A stretch of DNA of 64,000 bases from Caballeronia sp. INDeC2 (GCF_023631325.1 NZ_JALQDG010000047.1:1-64000); one strand, 5' to 3'; counted from the first letter of the stretch, positions 26,065-35,774 are shown. The notes: generated by a model not told the origin, from the letters alone. Numbers and translations are program-made.

Positions 26065-27579
26065 ATGGAAAATGCAACGAGTTCCGCACATTCGATGTCG
26101 ATTGCAGATGCGTCAGCGCGAAAGATGCAATCATGCCGTCGCATCGTTCCGGTCATTCTCGCGGGCGGATCGGGCACGCGTTTGTGGCCGATGTCGCGCG
26201 AGCAGTTTCCGAAGCAACTCATCGGCGTGGTCGGGCGAGACTCCTTGCTGCAAGCTACCGTCACACGAATGGAAGGTTTTGCAGGCGACTTCGCCGTCGA
26301 TACGCAACCCATCATCGTGTGCGGCGAAGAACATCGCTTCACGACGGAAGAGCAGGTGCGGGTATGCGGCGTCGATGCGAGGATCATCGTCGAGCCGGCG
26401 CGCCGCGATACGGCGCCGGCGCTCACGCTCGCAGCGCTTGCGGCCATCGCTCGCGACGAGGACGCGATTCTCGTGGCGATGCCGTCGGATCATTCCATCT
26501 CCGACTTGCCCGCGTTGCACGGTGCGATTTCGATAGCGGCCGATTACGCCGAGCGCGGGATGATCGTGACGCTCGGGGTGCCGCCTACACGTCCGGATAC
26601 AGGCTTCGGTTATATCCGCATTGGCGCGGCGCTCGATCACGGTGCGCATCTTATCGACCGTTTCGTCGAAAAGCCGGCGGCCGAGCTTGCCGCGCAATAC
26701 GTCGCTGCGCAAAGTTACTGGTGGAACAGCGGCATCTTCGTCGTGCGTGCCAGCGTGTGGCTCGATGCACTTCTGCACCTGAACGGCGAGATGCACGCGA
26801 CGTGCACGGCTGCGCTCAAGGACGGCAAGGCAGATGGTCACTTCATTCGTCCGTGCCCGCATCAGTTCGGCCGTGTCCCGTCCGACTCTATCGATTACGC
26901 GGTGATGGAGCATATCGGCGGCGCCGATTCTCCTTGCAAGGGTGTGGTGGTGCCGCTGTCGGCGGGCTGGTCGGATCTCGGTTCATGGGATGCAGTATGG
27001 GAGGCAATGGAAAAGGACGGCTTCGGCAATGTCGCGAGCGGACGCGTGGTGTTTGAAGGCGCGACATCGAGTTATGCGCGATCCGAAGGCGGCCGCCTCG
27101 TTGCTTGTGTCGGGACGACCGACGTCGTCGTCATCGATACGGACGATGCCGTGCTCGTCGCCGATCGTTCGCATGCGCAGAACATCAAGCAGCTCGTCGC
27201 GCGCATTCGCGAGCAGCACGCGCCCGAAGCGGAAACGCATCGCAAAGTGAGGCGGCCGTGGGGCTTTTATGATTCGATCGAGCACGGCGAGCGCTTCCAG
27301 GTAAAGCGCATCGTGGTGACGCCCGGTGCGCGGCTGTCGCTTCAGATGCATCATCATCGCGCGGAACATTGGGTCGTCGTGCGCGGCACGGCGCTCGTGA
27401 CGCGTGGCGACGATCTGTTTCTGCTTTCGGAAAACGAATCGACATACATTCCCATCGGCGTGCGGCATCGATTGGAGAACCCTGGTAAGGTGCAGCTCGA
27501 AATCATCGAAGTTCAGTCGGGTTCCTATCTCGGCGAGGACGACATCGTGCGCCTCGACGATTGCTATGGCCGCATTTGA
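26065..27579 (+). CDS. manC: Mannose-1-P guanylyltransferase / mannose-6-P isomerase
   Basis: 504 aa bifunctional type II enzyme (BceA/AlgA-like). N-terminal pyrophosphorylase signature LAGGSGTRLWPMSREQFPKQ and FVEKP; C-terminal cupin isomerase with RPWGFYDSIEHGERFQVKRI and LQMHHHRAEHWVVVRG metal site. It makes GDP-mannose from mannose-1-phosphate, and fructose-6-P to mannose-6-P, feeding Gmd. ATG 26065 with GGAG ahead is preferred over ATG 26032. Followed after 35 bp by the priming transferase gene. Confidence 0.95.
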   Translation: MENATSSAHSMSIADASARKMQSCRRIVPVILAGGSGTRLWPMSREQFPKQLIGVVGRDSLLQATVTRMEGFAGDFAVDTQPIIVCGEEHRFTTEEQVRVCGVDARIIVEPARRDTAPALTLAALAAIARDEDAILVAMPSDHSISDLPALHGAISIAADYAERGMIVTLGVPPTRPDTGFGYIRIGAALDHGAHLIDRFVEKPAAELAAQYVAAQSYWWNSGIFVVRASVWLDALLHLNGEMHATCTAALKDGKADGHFIRPCPHQFGRVPSDSIDYAVMEHIGGADSPCKGVVVPLSAGWSDLGSWDAVWEAMEKDGFGNVASGRVVFEGATSSYARSEGGRLVACVGTTDVVVIDTDDAVLVADRSHAQNIKQLVARIREQHAPEAETHRKVRRPWGFYDSIEHGERFQVKRIVVTPGARLSLQMHHHRAEHWVVVRGTALVTRGDDLFLLSENESTYIPIGVRHRLENPGKVQLEIIEVQSGSYLGEDDIVRLDDCYGRI

Positions 27580-27614
27580 GCGCACCGCGAGTACATTCGA
27601 CACCGAGGCATGAC

Positions 27615-28991
27615 ATGCGCGATATTCAGGGATTGCTGGCGCGGCTCTTCGATGTCGCGATGGTGCTGGGCGGCGCCACCGTCGCGTCCCGAATCAGGTT
27701 CGATAACATTGCGGAGCCAGGCTATTACATGCCGTTCGTCGCCTTCGCAGCGGCGTTCTCATTGCTGTTGTTTCCAGGCTTCGGCATGTACGAGTCGTGG
27801 CGCGGACGCAGCAAGGTCGTACTGACGAGCCGCGTGTCGCTCGCGTGGCTGGTCGTGCAGGACTGCGTGCTCGTGCTCATGTTCTCGCTGCATCGGCTCG
27901 ACGATGTATCGCGTCTCTGGTTCGCTTACTGGATCGCGATGTCGGGCGCGCTGATGATCGTGGGGCGTCTCGCCACGCATGCGGTGCTCGCGCGGATGCG
28001 TCATGCAGGCATGAACTATCATCAGGTGGCGGTCGTCGGCTGCGGCCGTCACTGCGAATCGATCATGAAAAGAATCGAACGCGCGAGTCATTCGGGCTTT
28101 CGCACGATCGCGATATTCAACGCATCGCCCGAATTGCCGATAACTTCGAGCGTGCCCGTATTCGATGATTTCGACGCGTTCGTGCGTCATGCCCGCGAGC
28201 AGCAAGTACATGAGGTGTGGCTCGCGTTGCCGCTTTCGCAGGATCGAACCATCCTTCGCTTCGTGAACGAATTTCGCGAGGATCTCGTCAATGTGCGATT
28301 CATTCCCGATGTGCGCAGCCTCGCGCTTTTCGAGAGCGGCGTGACAGATTTATTGGGCGTAGCCGCTATCAATCTCGTCGCGTCTCCGCTTTCGCAGAGA
28401 GCGTTGTTGCAAAAGGACGTGTTCGACCGCTTGTTCGCGCTCGCCGCTATCATCGCGATTGCGCCGCTGCTGATAGCAATCGCGATTGCGGTGAAGCTCA
28501 CTTCGCCCGGCCCTGTCCTCTTCAGGCAGCGTCGCAAGGGCGCGGACGGGCACGAGTTCACCATCTACAAGTTTCGTTCGATGCGCCTGCATGTGCAGGA
28601 AGCCGGCGTGCTTCGGCAAGCCACGCGCAACGATCCGCGCGTGACGCGCGTAGGCGCGTTCCTGCGCCGCACGAGTCTCGACGAGCTGCCGCAGTTCTTC
28701 AATGTCTTGCGCGGCGACATGTCCGTCGTGGGACCGCGTCCGCACGCGCTCGAACATGACGATCTCTATCATAAAGTCGTGCAGGGTTATATCCATCGAT
28801 ACCGTATAAAGCCGGGCATCACCGGCTGGGCGCAGGTCAACGGCTTTCGCGGCGAAACGGACCGGATCGAGAAGATGGAAGCGCGCGTGGCGCACGATTT
28901 GTACTATCTGGGGAATTGGTCTTTCGCGCTGGATATGCGCATCATCGCCGCGACGGTGTTCAAGGGACTGCGCGGCGTCAACGCGTATTGA
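27615..28991 (+). CDS. wcaJ: Undecaprenyl-phosphate glucose phosphotransferase (WcaJ/BceB type)
   Basis: 458 aa polyprenyl-P hexose-1-phosphate transferase. About four N-terminal membrane helices and a CoA-binding-like domain (VAVVGCGRHCE) lead to the catalytic bacterial sugar transferase domain (about 270-458): a re-entrant hydrophobic helix, FTIYKFRSMR, SLDELPQFFNVLRGDMS, VVGPRPH and KPGITGWAQVNGFRGET. Starts repeat-unit synthesis by loading glucose-1-P (or galactose-1-P) on undecaprenyl phosphate. ATG 27615 is set by GAGG 6 nt upstream. Last rightward biosynthetic gene of the cluster, convergent with the methyltransferase. Confidence 0.92.
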   Translation: MRDIQGLLARLFDVAMVLGGATVASRIRFDNIAEPGYYMPFVAFAAAFSLLLFPGFGMYESWRGRSKVVLTSRVSLAWLVVQDCVLVLMFSLHRLDDVSRLWFAYWIAMSGALMIVGRLATHAVLARMRHAGMNYHQVAVVGCGRHCESIMKRIERASHSGFRTIAIFNASPELPITSSVPVFDDFDAFVRHAREQQVHEVWLALPLSQDRTILRFVNEFREDLVNVRFIPDVRSLALFESGVTDLLGVAAINLVASPLSQRALLQKDVFDRLFALAAIIAIAPLLIAIAIAVKLTSPGPVLFRQRRKGADGHEFTIYKFRSMRLHVQEAGVLRQATRNDPRVTRVGAFLRRTSLDELPQFFNVLRGDMSVVGPRPHALEHDDLYHKVVQGYIHRYRIKPGITGWAQVNGFRGETDRIEKMEARVAHDLYYLGNWSFALDMRIIAATVFKGLRGVNAY

Positions 28992-29000
28992 TAGTTTCGA

Positions 29001-29768
29001 TCATCTCTTTCGCGCGACGAATGTCGCGGACAGATCCGCTGCGCTGAGTTCGCCGCCCATCCATCTCACGCTATCCAGCACTTCGAATCCGCTGAGATCG
29101 AGCATCAGTTCGACTTCGGGCTTGAACATGTAGCGCATGACGTGCGTTTCGAGAACCGTCTCGACGCATTGCGTTTTCCAGTCCGTCATGAGGATCGTGT
29201 AATTCACCGCGACCGTATTGTCATGCGGACGCATCAGCGGTTCGGCGATGCGTATGACGCCGGTCTCGTCGCTGGATGCACGCTTGATTCTTACTTTAGG
29301 CGGATCCGCGAGGACGGCGGGACCATACCAGCAATCGAACAGGAAGAGTCCGGAGCGCGGAAGGTGCGTGGCCGCCGTGTGGCACATCGCCATGAAGTCC
29401 GCGTTGGTCGTCTGATAGCTCGCGACATGGAACAACGATACGACGGCGTCGTACAGTTCTTCCGTGCGCACGGTGCGCGCGTCGCCTTGCTGGAACTTCA
29501 GCCGCTTCGCAATCGTGCCCGGCAGCGTAACGCGTCGGGCATCGGCGCGGGCGAGCATGTCCGTGCTCATGTCGACGCCGGCGACGCTGAATCCCGTCGA
29601 TGCGAATTCGGCCGCATGACGGCCCGTTCCACAGCCGAGATCCATAAGATTGCCCCCGACGATTCCATACCGGCCGAGAAGATCGGTGACGAAGGCCGCT
29701 TCCGCTTTGTAATTTTTCTCGTGATAGAAGAGATCGTAGTAGTCCGAGTAGTGCTTGCTGAAGCTCAT
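29001..29768 (-). CDS. Class I SAM-dependent methyltransferase
   Basis: 255 aa, soluble. Rossmann methyltransferase with motif I LMDLGCGTGRHAAEF, motif II VAGVDMSTDML, and GDARTV; the rest is an alpha/beta tail with GYxx-type beta strands. ATG 29768 is preceded by GGAG; ATG 29807 is an upstream alternative. It ends 9 bp from wcaJ on the opposite strand, inside the regulator-bounded cluster, so O-methylation of the polysaccharide or a precursor is plausible, but the substrate is not shown. Confidence 0.8.
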   Translation of the reverse strand: MSFSKHYSDYYDLFYHEKNYKAEAAFVTDLLGRYGIVGGNLMDLGCGTGRHAAEFASTGFSVAGVDMSTDMLARADARRVTLPGTIAKRLKFQQGDARTVRTEELYDAVVSLFHVASYQTTNADFMAMCHTAATHLPRSGLFLFDCWYGPAVLADPPKVRIKRASSDETGVIRIAEPLMRPHDNTVAVNYTILMTDWKTQCVETVLETHVMRYMFKPEVELMLDLSGFEVLDSVRWMGGELSAADLSATFVARKR

Positions 29769-30186
29769 GTGAGCGACTCCGGCAGAGTATCGTTCAATCG
29801 AAAGCAAGTCCGAAAAGGTGCGCCCGGCTTACGACAGAGCGTAGTCACGAGGCATCTAACGGCCGTCCGTGTGACCGAATTCGGCAAGGTGTTGGCCGGG
29901 TTGGAGCGGGGAGATGAAAGGCAGAGATCGACCTCGTTCCGACGACAACGATTGCGTTATTGCAAGCGCCTTTCGAAGTCTTCTAGTTCTGATAGGTTGG
30001 TAGTCCGAATACTTTCCTGCGGCATCCGCAATCATGCGAACCAGGCCGTGAGATGCGCCATTCTCGGCCAAAACCATGCTGTTGGCCGCCACTGCGGAAA
30101 GGATGTACCGAATGGAACACTACGCTCCCCAAGTCGTGCGCAACGTACCGCATGTATCTGCGACCGAAACATAGGGAGATAACGCC
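29769..30186. other. Divergent promoter region of methyltransferase and second GlxA gene
   Basis: 418 bp without a supported gene; frames here are shadows. Expected to contain promoters for the leftward methyltransferase gene and the rightward regulator gene. Confidence 0.45.
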
Positions 30187-31173
30187 ATGTCTCACGGTAC
30201 TGCCTTCGGCGATGCAGAGATCAGCAGTGTCTATCACTCGTCTGAAGAGAGAGCGATCAAGCTCATAGGGATTCTCTTGTACGACGGATTCTCGCTTCTC
30301 GGCGCGGGAACGCTCGCCGAGGCGCTTCATATCGCCAACGAACTCCAGTCGTCGAGTTTGAGCAACGGCGTGACGTATAGCGTGCGTCTCGTCTCGGCGC
30401 GTGGCGGCGCGGTCGCCTGTTCGTCGTCGGTTTGTGTGTGGACCGAGCGGTTGGGCGGCCAGCGCTTTCAGGGCTTCGATGCCTTGTATATCGCGGGCGG
30501 CGCCGGCGTCACGCGCGCGGCCGTCGATGAAGGACTTATCGAGTCATTGCGGATCGCCTGTTCGCAAAGCTGTGTCGTCGGTTCGCTCGGCAATGGCGAG
30601 GTGCTGCTGACGGCCGCGGGGATATCGCGCCGCAACTGGGCATCGGTCGGGCGGGGCGTATGGAATGTCGGGGCGTCGAACAGCACGGCATCGACAGAAC
30701 GCGGCGATGCATTGATCAACTCGCTGGCGCTCGTGAAGCGCGATCTCGGCTACGACATCGCGACGGCGGTAGCCGACCGCCTTGCCTCTTCCAGCGACCA
30801 GCATTTGCCGATCATGCTCAGCACGATCGGGACGACCACGCTCGCGGAGAAGGCGCACGAATCGGCGCGCTGGCTGGAGCGCAATTGCGGACGCCCCATT
30901 TCCGTGGGCGATGCGGCGCGAACCGTGGCGATGAGCGAGCGCAATTTCCTGCGGCTTTTCAAGCGTGAAATGGGCCTGACGCCTTCGCAATATCTTCTGC
31001 GCGCGCGGCTCGATCTGAGTTGCGAGCTGCTCGCCAAGAGCGACTTGCCTATCGACAAGATCGCGCGCAGAACCGGATTGACCAATGGAGAAAGGTTCTC
31101 AAAGGTATTCCGAAAGCAATTCCTGATGTCGCCGACGGAATACCGGTCTCGCAGAAAGAATGGCGACGCGTAG
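30187..31173 (+). CDS. GlxA-family AraC-type regulator (paralog of 7849 gene)
   Basis: 328 aa. Same domain order as the regulator at the left edge of the cluster: DJ-1/PfpI-like sensor (ILLYDGFSLLGAGTL, VSARGGAV, YIAGGAGV) and C-terminal AraC double HTH (MSERNFLRLFKREMG, KIARRTGLTNGERFSKVF). Long stretches align residue for residue with that protein, so they arose by duplication. GGGAG precedes ATG 30187. Both regulators read rightward and bracket the 9-30 kb EPS genes. Ends 24 bp from the convergent FtsH-like gene. Confidence 0.88.
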   Translation: MSHGTAFGDAEISSVYHSSEERAIKLIGILLYDGFSLLGAGTLAEALHIANELQSSSLSNGVTYSVRLVSARGGAVACSSSVCVWTERLGGQRFQGFDALYIAGGAGVTRAAVDEGLIESLRIACSQSCVVGSLGNGEVLLTAAGISRRNWASVGRGVWNVGASNSTASTERGDALINSLALVKRDLGYDIATAVADRLASSSDQHLPIMLSTIGTTTLAEKAHESARWLERNCGRPISVGDAARTVAMSERNFLRLFKREMGLTPSQYLLRARLDLSCELLAKSDLPIDKIARRTGLTNGERFSKVFRKQFLMSPTEYRSRRKNGDA

Positions 31174-31197
31174 ACGCATAACGCGAGCGATGAATGC

Positions 31198-33117
31198 TCA
31201 GGCCGCCAGCACTTCCTTGACCGCCGCTTGCACATTCTCGATAGCCGCGGCGTGCTCTCGAATCAGCCGATAAACCGTCTCGCCCGGCACGGTCTCCAAT
31301 TCGAGCAACTGATCGGCGATCGCGCGCAACACCGGCTCGTTCGCCTGCAGCAGCGCGAAGCATTCATCGCTCAGATCGTGCAGCAACGCGTTCGCGTGCT
31401 CGATCGAATTCTTCAGTTGCAAGCCCGCATACTGTTGCGGCAGCGCTGCGAGACTGAAGAGATTGCCGTCTTCGTTGAAGCCGAATTTCGACACCATGTC
31501 GAGGCTGATGCGCGATGCTTCCTGAAGATCCGACGCCGCACCGCTCGATGCTTCTTCAAACATCAGCAGTTCCGCATTGCGGCCGCCGAGCAGCACCTGA
31601 ATCTCGTTACGCAATTCTGTCTCGCGATACAGATGCTTGTCCTGCATCTTCGTGATGAGCGCGACGCCCAACGCGCCGCCGCGCGGCAGGATCGTGACTT
31701 CTTCGAGCACGCCCGTGCCGAGCAGCGCCGCGACGAGTCCGTGACCCGCTTCATGCACCGCGATGCGCGTGCGTTCGTCGTCGGACAATGCGCGCTCCGC
31801 GCCGTTGACATCGCCGATGCGCGCGATCTTGATCGCTTCGAGGAAATGCTTCGCGGTCACTTCACGTTCGCCCGCCTTGCGCGCGACGAGGCCCGCCTGA
31901 TTGACGATCATCGACAGCGTGGCCGGCGAGAGTCCTGTAGTCAGACGCGCAAGTTGATCGAAATCGATGTCGTCGTTCTTCTTCGTCAGATTGGCCGCAT
32001 AGAAACGCAGGATCTCCGCGCGATCGTCGAGGCTCGGCAGACGCACCTGCACCGTGCGATCGAAACGGCCGGGGCGACGCAGCGCTTCGTCGAGATTGTC
32101 CGGATGATTCGTTGCCGCGACGATGATCACGCCTTCGTTCGATTCGAAGCCGTCCATCTCCGCGAGCAGTTGATTGATGATGCGATTGCTCTCCGCTTCG
32201 ACGGGGCCGCCGCCGGTATCGGTGCGCTTGCCGAGGCCATCGGCTTCATCGATGAAGATCACGGTCGGCGCGTTCTTGCGCGCGAGCTCGAACAGATGCT
32301 TCACTTTCTGAATGCCGACGCCGTAATACTTCGCGCTGAAGTAACTGCCCGTAATTGCGATGAAGTTCGCGCCGCATTCGCCCGCGAGCGCTTGCGCGAG
32401 CCGCGTCTTGCCGACGCCCGGGCCGCCCGTCATCAGAATACCGCACGGCGCCCGTACGCCCATGCCGGTGAATTGTGCGGGCTCGGTGAGCCACGCGCGC
32501 ACGTCGTTGAGGGCCGCTTTCGCTTCGCCCGCGCCGATCACATCGTCGAAACGCAGCGTTGGCGATTCGCCGAGCAACTGCGCGCCGCCGCGCATCTCGC
32601 GGCGCATGAACCAGAGCACGCCGCCGAGCATCAGGAGCGGCAGCAGCAGGCTCAGGATGTCGCGCGAACGATCGAACATTTCGCTCCAGCGCGCCACGCC
32701 CGTTCGCACGTCGGCATCGGGCAGCCACACGAGTTGATAGGGGGAGCTTGCGCCGGGCTTCATATCGCCGAGCAGTAGTGCATTGGAGAACGCGCCGTTA
32801 TGATCGGCCACGTAGTATTTCTCGCCCTTGAGCGTAGAGACGAGAATTGCGTCCGGACTGACGCCGATCGTCGCGACCTTCTTGTCGCGGATGTCGGTCA
32901 GCATTTCCGATGCGTCCTTTTCCCGATGCGTCCACGACGACGAATCATGGCGCATCTGACTGGCGACGCCCGTCAGCGCCGCGGCCTGCGATTGCGCGGC
33001 GCGCCACTCATTGCGCCAATGCAGGAAGCTCCCGCCCGCCGCGAGCGTAGCCGCGATCACACCGTACGCGATATATCGGCCAACGCGTGACCGCAGCGAT
33101 TTCCTTGCCGTCTTCAT
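31198..33117 (-). CDS. FtsH-family AAA+ zinc metalloprotease, divergent paralog
   Basis: 639 aa membrane protease. Helices at about 15-33 and 155-171 flank a periplasmic loop; AAA domain has Walker A GGPGVGKT (231-238), Walker B FIDEAD (288-293), SRH with RRPGRFDR; the M41 domain has HEAGH (455-459) and the third zinc ligand D530 (ASDLQEA). The pore-loop region reads YFSAKYYGVG where housekeeping FtsH has a MFVGVG-type loop, and the periplasmic loop is unlike the E. coli one. So this is probably an accessory copy, not the essential FtsH; target proteins unknown. ATG 33117 has GGGAAAGAA upstream. Monocistronic. Confidence 0.9.
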   Translation of the reverse strand: MKTARKSLRSRVGRYIAYGVIAATLAAGGSFLHWRNEWRAAQSQAAALTGVASQMRHDSSSWTHREKDASEMLTDIRDKKVATIGVSPDAILVSTLKGEKYYVADHNGAFSNALLLGDMKPGASSPYQLVWLPDADVRTGVARWSEMFDRSRDILSLLLPLLMLGGVLWFMRREMRGGAQLLGESPTLRFDDVIGAGEAKAALNDVRAWLTEPAQFTGMGVRAPCGILMTGGPGVGKTRLAQALAGECGANFIAITGSYFSAKYYGVGIQKVKHLFELARKNAPTVIFIDEADGLGKRTDTGGGPVEAESNRIINQLLAEMDGFESNEGVIIVAATNHPDNLDEALRRPGRFDRTVQVRLPSLDDRAEILRFYAANLTKKNDDIDFDQLARLTTGLSPATLSMIVNQAGLVARKAGEREVTAKHFLEAIKIARIGDVNGAERALSDDERTRIAVHEAGHGLVAALLGTGVLEEVTILPRGGALGVALITKMQDKHLYRETELRNEIQVLLGGRNAELLMFEEASSGAASDLQEASRISLDMVSKFGFNEDGNLFSLAALPQQYAGLQLKNSIEHANALLHDLSDECFALLQANEPVLRAIADQLLELETVPGETVYRLIREHAAAIENVQAAVKEVLAA

Positions 33118-33614
33118 CAATTCTTTCCCAATGGGCCCTGAGGCGGCGCCCTTCAATCTATCGTCGGAAGAAATGGCTTCCGGACGTGTCTCTTCGTGCC
33201 TCGGTGGTGGGATGCCCGCCGCGTATGTCTCGATGCTTCAAGATGGCGAGGCGATCGACCTGAACCGCTGATCGTCAACCATGCGAGCATGGCCCTTTAT
33301 CGGGAAGTGCTCCGCTGGAATGGTGCCCATATCGCATGACCATTCGATAACGCGGAACAGCGCGCGCACGTCGTTTCAGCTTTCACGTCCCTTCTTTTAA
33401 TTAACGGCAGGTGACGAGTCTTCTTGACGACCGTGTAAAAAGCGCATATTCGCGCTCGCGGCTTGATGCAGGTTTGATGGCGTATGCAGGACGGAGCCAA
33501 GGATATCACGGGAAAAAACTATGCTCCATCCGGTAAGGAATACTGCTTGCTTAACGTGGTTCACTGTCCGCGCCATGGGGTGCGCGGCGGATCGAACCGG
33601 AGGGACATAACATC
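33118..33614. other. Intergenic region
   Basis: About 500 bp between the leftward FtsH-like gene and the rightward DUF1328 gene. Short frames have no recognisable product. Divergent promoters expected. Confidence 0.4.
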
Positions 33615-33776
33615 ATGTTGTATTACGCGTTGGTCTTTTTCATCATCGCGATCATCGCCGCTGCCCTCGGGTTTGGCGGCATCGCGGCAGGCGCGGCGAG
33701 CATCGCCAAGATCCTTTTCTTCATCTTCCTCTTCATCTTCCTCGTGACGCTGGTGATGGGCCTCATGCGACGGTGA
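33615..33776 (+). CDS. DUF1328 small membrane protein (YtjA-like)
   Basis: 53 aa, almost entirely hydrophobic: MLYYALVFFIIAIIAAALGF, then a glycine/alanine turn GGIAAGAASIAKI and a second helix ending VMGLMRR. This is the two-helix hairpin of the DUF1328/YtjA family, common in proteobacteria and of unknown function, often stress-induced. GGAGGGA precedes ATG 33615. A terminator-like hairpin follows. Confidence 0.9.
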   Translation: MLYYALVFFIIAIIAAALGFGGIAAGAASIAKILFFIFLFIFLVTLVMGLMRR

Positions 33777-33791
33777 CGGCCGTCTGACGCG

Positions 33792-33831
33792 GGCGTCGTG
33801 TCGCGGCAGGGCGGCGCGACGCCTTTCTTTT
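33792..33831 (+). terminator. Intrinsic terminator-like hairpin
   Basis: GGCGTCG (33792-33798) pairs with CGACGCC (33817-33823), followed by TTTCTTTT (33824-33831). The loop is 18 nt and can form an inner GC stem. Placed right after the DUF1328 gene. Confidence 0.5.
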
Positions 33832-33840
33832 GCCTTCCCG

Positions 33841-35094
33841 TTATCTTGCGATGGCCGAGCGCAGTGCCGCATCGCGGCGCACGATCCAATTGAAGAGCGG
33901 CGTGGCCATCAGTGTGCTGAGCACGGCCATCAGCACGAGGATCGAAAACAAGCCGGGCAAGATCACGCCCGCCGCGAGTCCGATGTTGATGATGATGAGT
34001 TCCATCAGACCGCGTGCGTTCATCAGCGCGCCGATCGCCATTGCGTCGCCGGAAGGCTCTCCATTCGCGCGCGCGGCGGCCCAGCACGCAATGCCCTTGC
34101 CCCCGAACGAAGCGAACAGAATCGCGACAGCCGCAAGCATGATGGCCGGATCCATCAGCATGTCGAGCCGCGTGTTGAGGCCCGAGTAGGTAAAGAACAT
34201 CGGCAACAGAAACACCACGACGAAGGGCTGAAGCATGTCGCGCAGCTTTGCCGTCAACGGGCCGCGCGGCAGCGCGACGCCGAGCAGAAAGCCGCCGAAT
34301 ACGGCATGAATACCGATAGCGTCCATCGCGAATGCGCAGAGCGAGAACAGGGTCAGCACGATCGCGAGCACGCTCGTCGGCAACGGCGCATGCGGATTCA
34401 ATCCGGCCGCGAGCCGGCGCAGCAATTTCCCGCCGGCGAAGATCATGAAGAGCGCGAAGGCCGCGCCGCCGCCGATTGCCGCGTACGCGCCCATCCACGA
34501 GCCGCCGAAGCTCGCGAGCACGATCGCGAGGATGCACCACGCGGCGGCGTCGTCGAATGCGCCCGCGGTCAGTGCGAGCGTGCCGAGCGACGTGCCGGTC
34601 AGCCCGCGTTCGTGGATGATGCGCGCGAGCATCGGAAACGCGGTGATCGCAATCGCCGCGCCGAGAAACAGCGACGCCTCGTAGAGCCGCACCTTCTCCG
34701 CGAAGAGACCGGGGATCGTGTGCAGCCACGGCGTCAGGGCGAACGCGAGCGCGAACGGCGCCGCGATGCCCGCGAGCGACACGCTCATCGCACTCTTCGC
34801 GCGTGCGCGGAAGTGGTCCGCGCGAAACTCCGTGCCGACGAGAAACATGTAGAGCCCGACGCCTAGCTGCGCGGCGACGTAGAGCATGCCCATCGTCGGC
34901 TTGGGAAAGAGCGCCTGTTGCCACTGTGGCAGCAGCATGCCGAAGAGCGACGGGCCGAGCAGCACGCCCGCGATCATCTCGCCGACGACCTGCGGCTGAC
35001 CGACGCGTTGAGCGAGTCTGCCGACGAGCTGGCTCGCGAGCACGATCACCGCGGCTTGAGCGAAGAAATAGACGGACAATTGGGAAGACGGCAT
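33841..35094 (-). CDS. CPA2-type cation:proton antiporter
   Basis: 417 aa, about 12-13 membrane helices, Na+/H+ exchanger (Kef/RosB-like) domain only. The ion-binding pair is visible in ALTAGAFDDAAAWCIL (adjacent aspartates), with LVGTEF earlier and GLMELIIINIG in the later helices. No TrkA-N nucleotide domain is attached, so it is a core transporter without Kef-type gating. ATG 35094 (MPSSQL) is the first start at the true N-terminus; the frame upstream is not protein-like. Ion specificity (K+ or Na+) cannot be read from sequence. Confidence 0.88.
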   Translation of the reverse strand: MPSSQLSVYFFAQAAVIVLASQLVGRLAQRVGQPQVVGEMIAGVLLGPSLFGMLLPQWQQALFPKPTMGMLYVAAQLGVGLYMFLVGTEFRADHFRARAKSAMSVSLAGIAAPFALAFALTPWLHTIPGLFAEKVRLYEASLFLGAAIAITAFPMLARIIHERGLTGTSLGTLALTAGAFDDAAAWCILAIVLASFGGSWMGAYAAIGGGAAFALFMIFAGGKLLRRLAAGLNPHAPLPTSVLAIVLTLFSLCAFAMDAIGIHAVFGGFLLGVALPRGPLTAKLRDMLQPFVVVFLLPMFFTYSGLNTRLDMLMDPAIMLAAVAILFASFGGKGIACWAAARANGEPSGDAMAIGALMNARGLMELIIINIGLAAGVILPGLFSILVLMAVLSTLMATPLFNWIVRRDAALRSAIAR

Positions 35095-35774
35095 CGTTTT
35101 TGAGCGGCGAAAGAACGGACGACGGGAGTCTGACGGCGAGGGCGGCGCTCTGTCAACGTGCGCAAGGGGCTTGGCACGCGCATTTCGTACCGGTATTGTC
35201 AAAGAGTTCGACAAAGCGTCACGAAAGAGCCCGTCCTCGCGACGACCCGACGGAGCAACCGCCCCGGCCGAGTTGAACGGCAGGTCGCAAGTGAGGATAA
35301 ATGCGCGGGCGTGTTTTCGTCGGCGCACTGTTCACTGTGCCGAAGGAGCGTGCGATGGGGATCCGACATATCGCGCCACTTGCCCTACCGGCTCAGCACT
35401 GAATAGCTCCGGCCCTTCGCTGCCGACCGGTCAATAGGGTCTGCGCGTGCTTTCTTGCCTAACGCCTCCATCTCACTGCATTCGTTCTTCGTTGGTTTCC
35501 CTTGCATACCCGGCGGCAGCGCGTAGCGCTGGGCCGAAGCTATTTGGTGCTGAACCAGCACGCTTAAACAACTAGCTTGTCAGACCGTGCGCGACCCAAG
35601 CCCGGTTAGGCCTTTGAGGGCGACACTTAAGCAGCCCGCGATCGCATGGCAAGCATGGCCAAACTGCGTGTGACCGCGGGCCTGGCAAGCTGCTTTCTGC
35701 CGCCCCGCACAGCGGCAGTGCTGATAAACCAACATGAAAGCGGGATCCGGCGAAAGCCAGAGCGAAAACCAAAG
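35095..35774. other. Intergenic region, no gene seen
   Basis: 680 bp between two leftward genes. Frames present are short, Arg/Ser-rich and without good ribosome sites. It must hold the promoter of the antiporter gene and the 3' flank of dgdA. A small GTGCTG/CAGCAC hairpin at 35547-35561 is the only structure noted. Confidence 0.4.

Noticed and set aside
31228..32778. 516-aa rightward frame opposite the FtsH-like gene
   Set aside because: Antisense shadow, rich in Arg/Gln/His with no domain; FtsH motifs are clear on the other strand.
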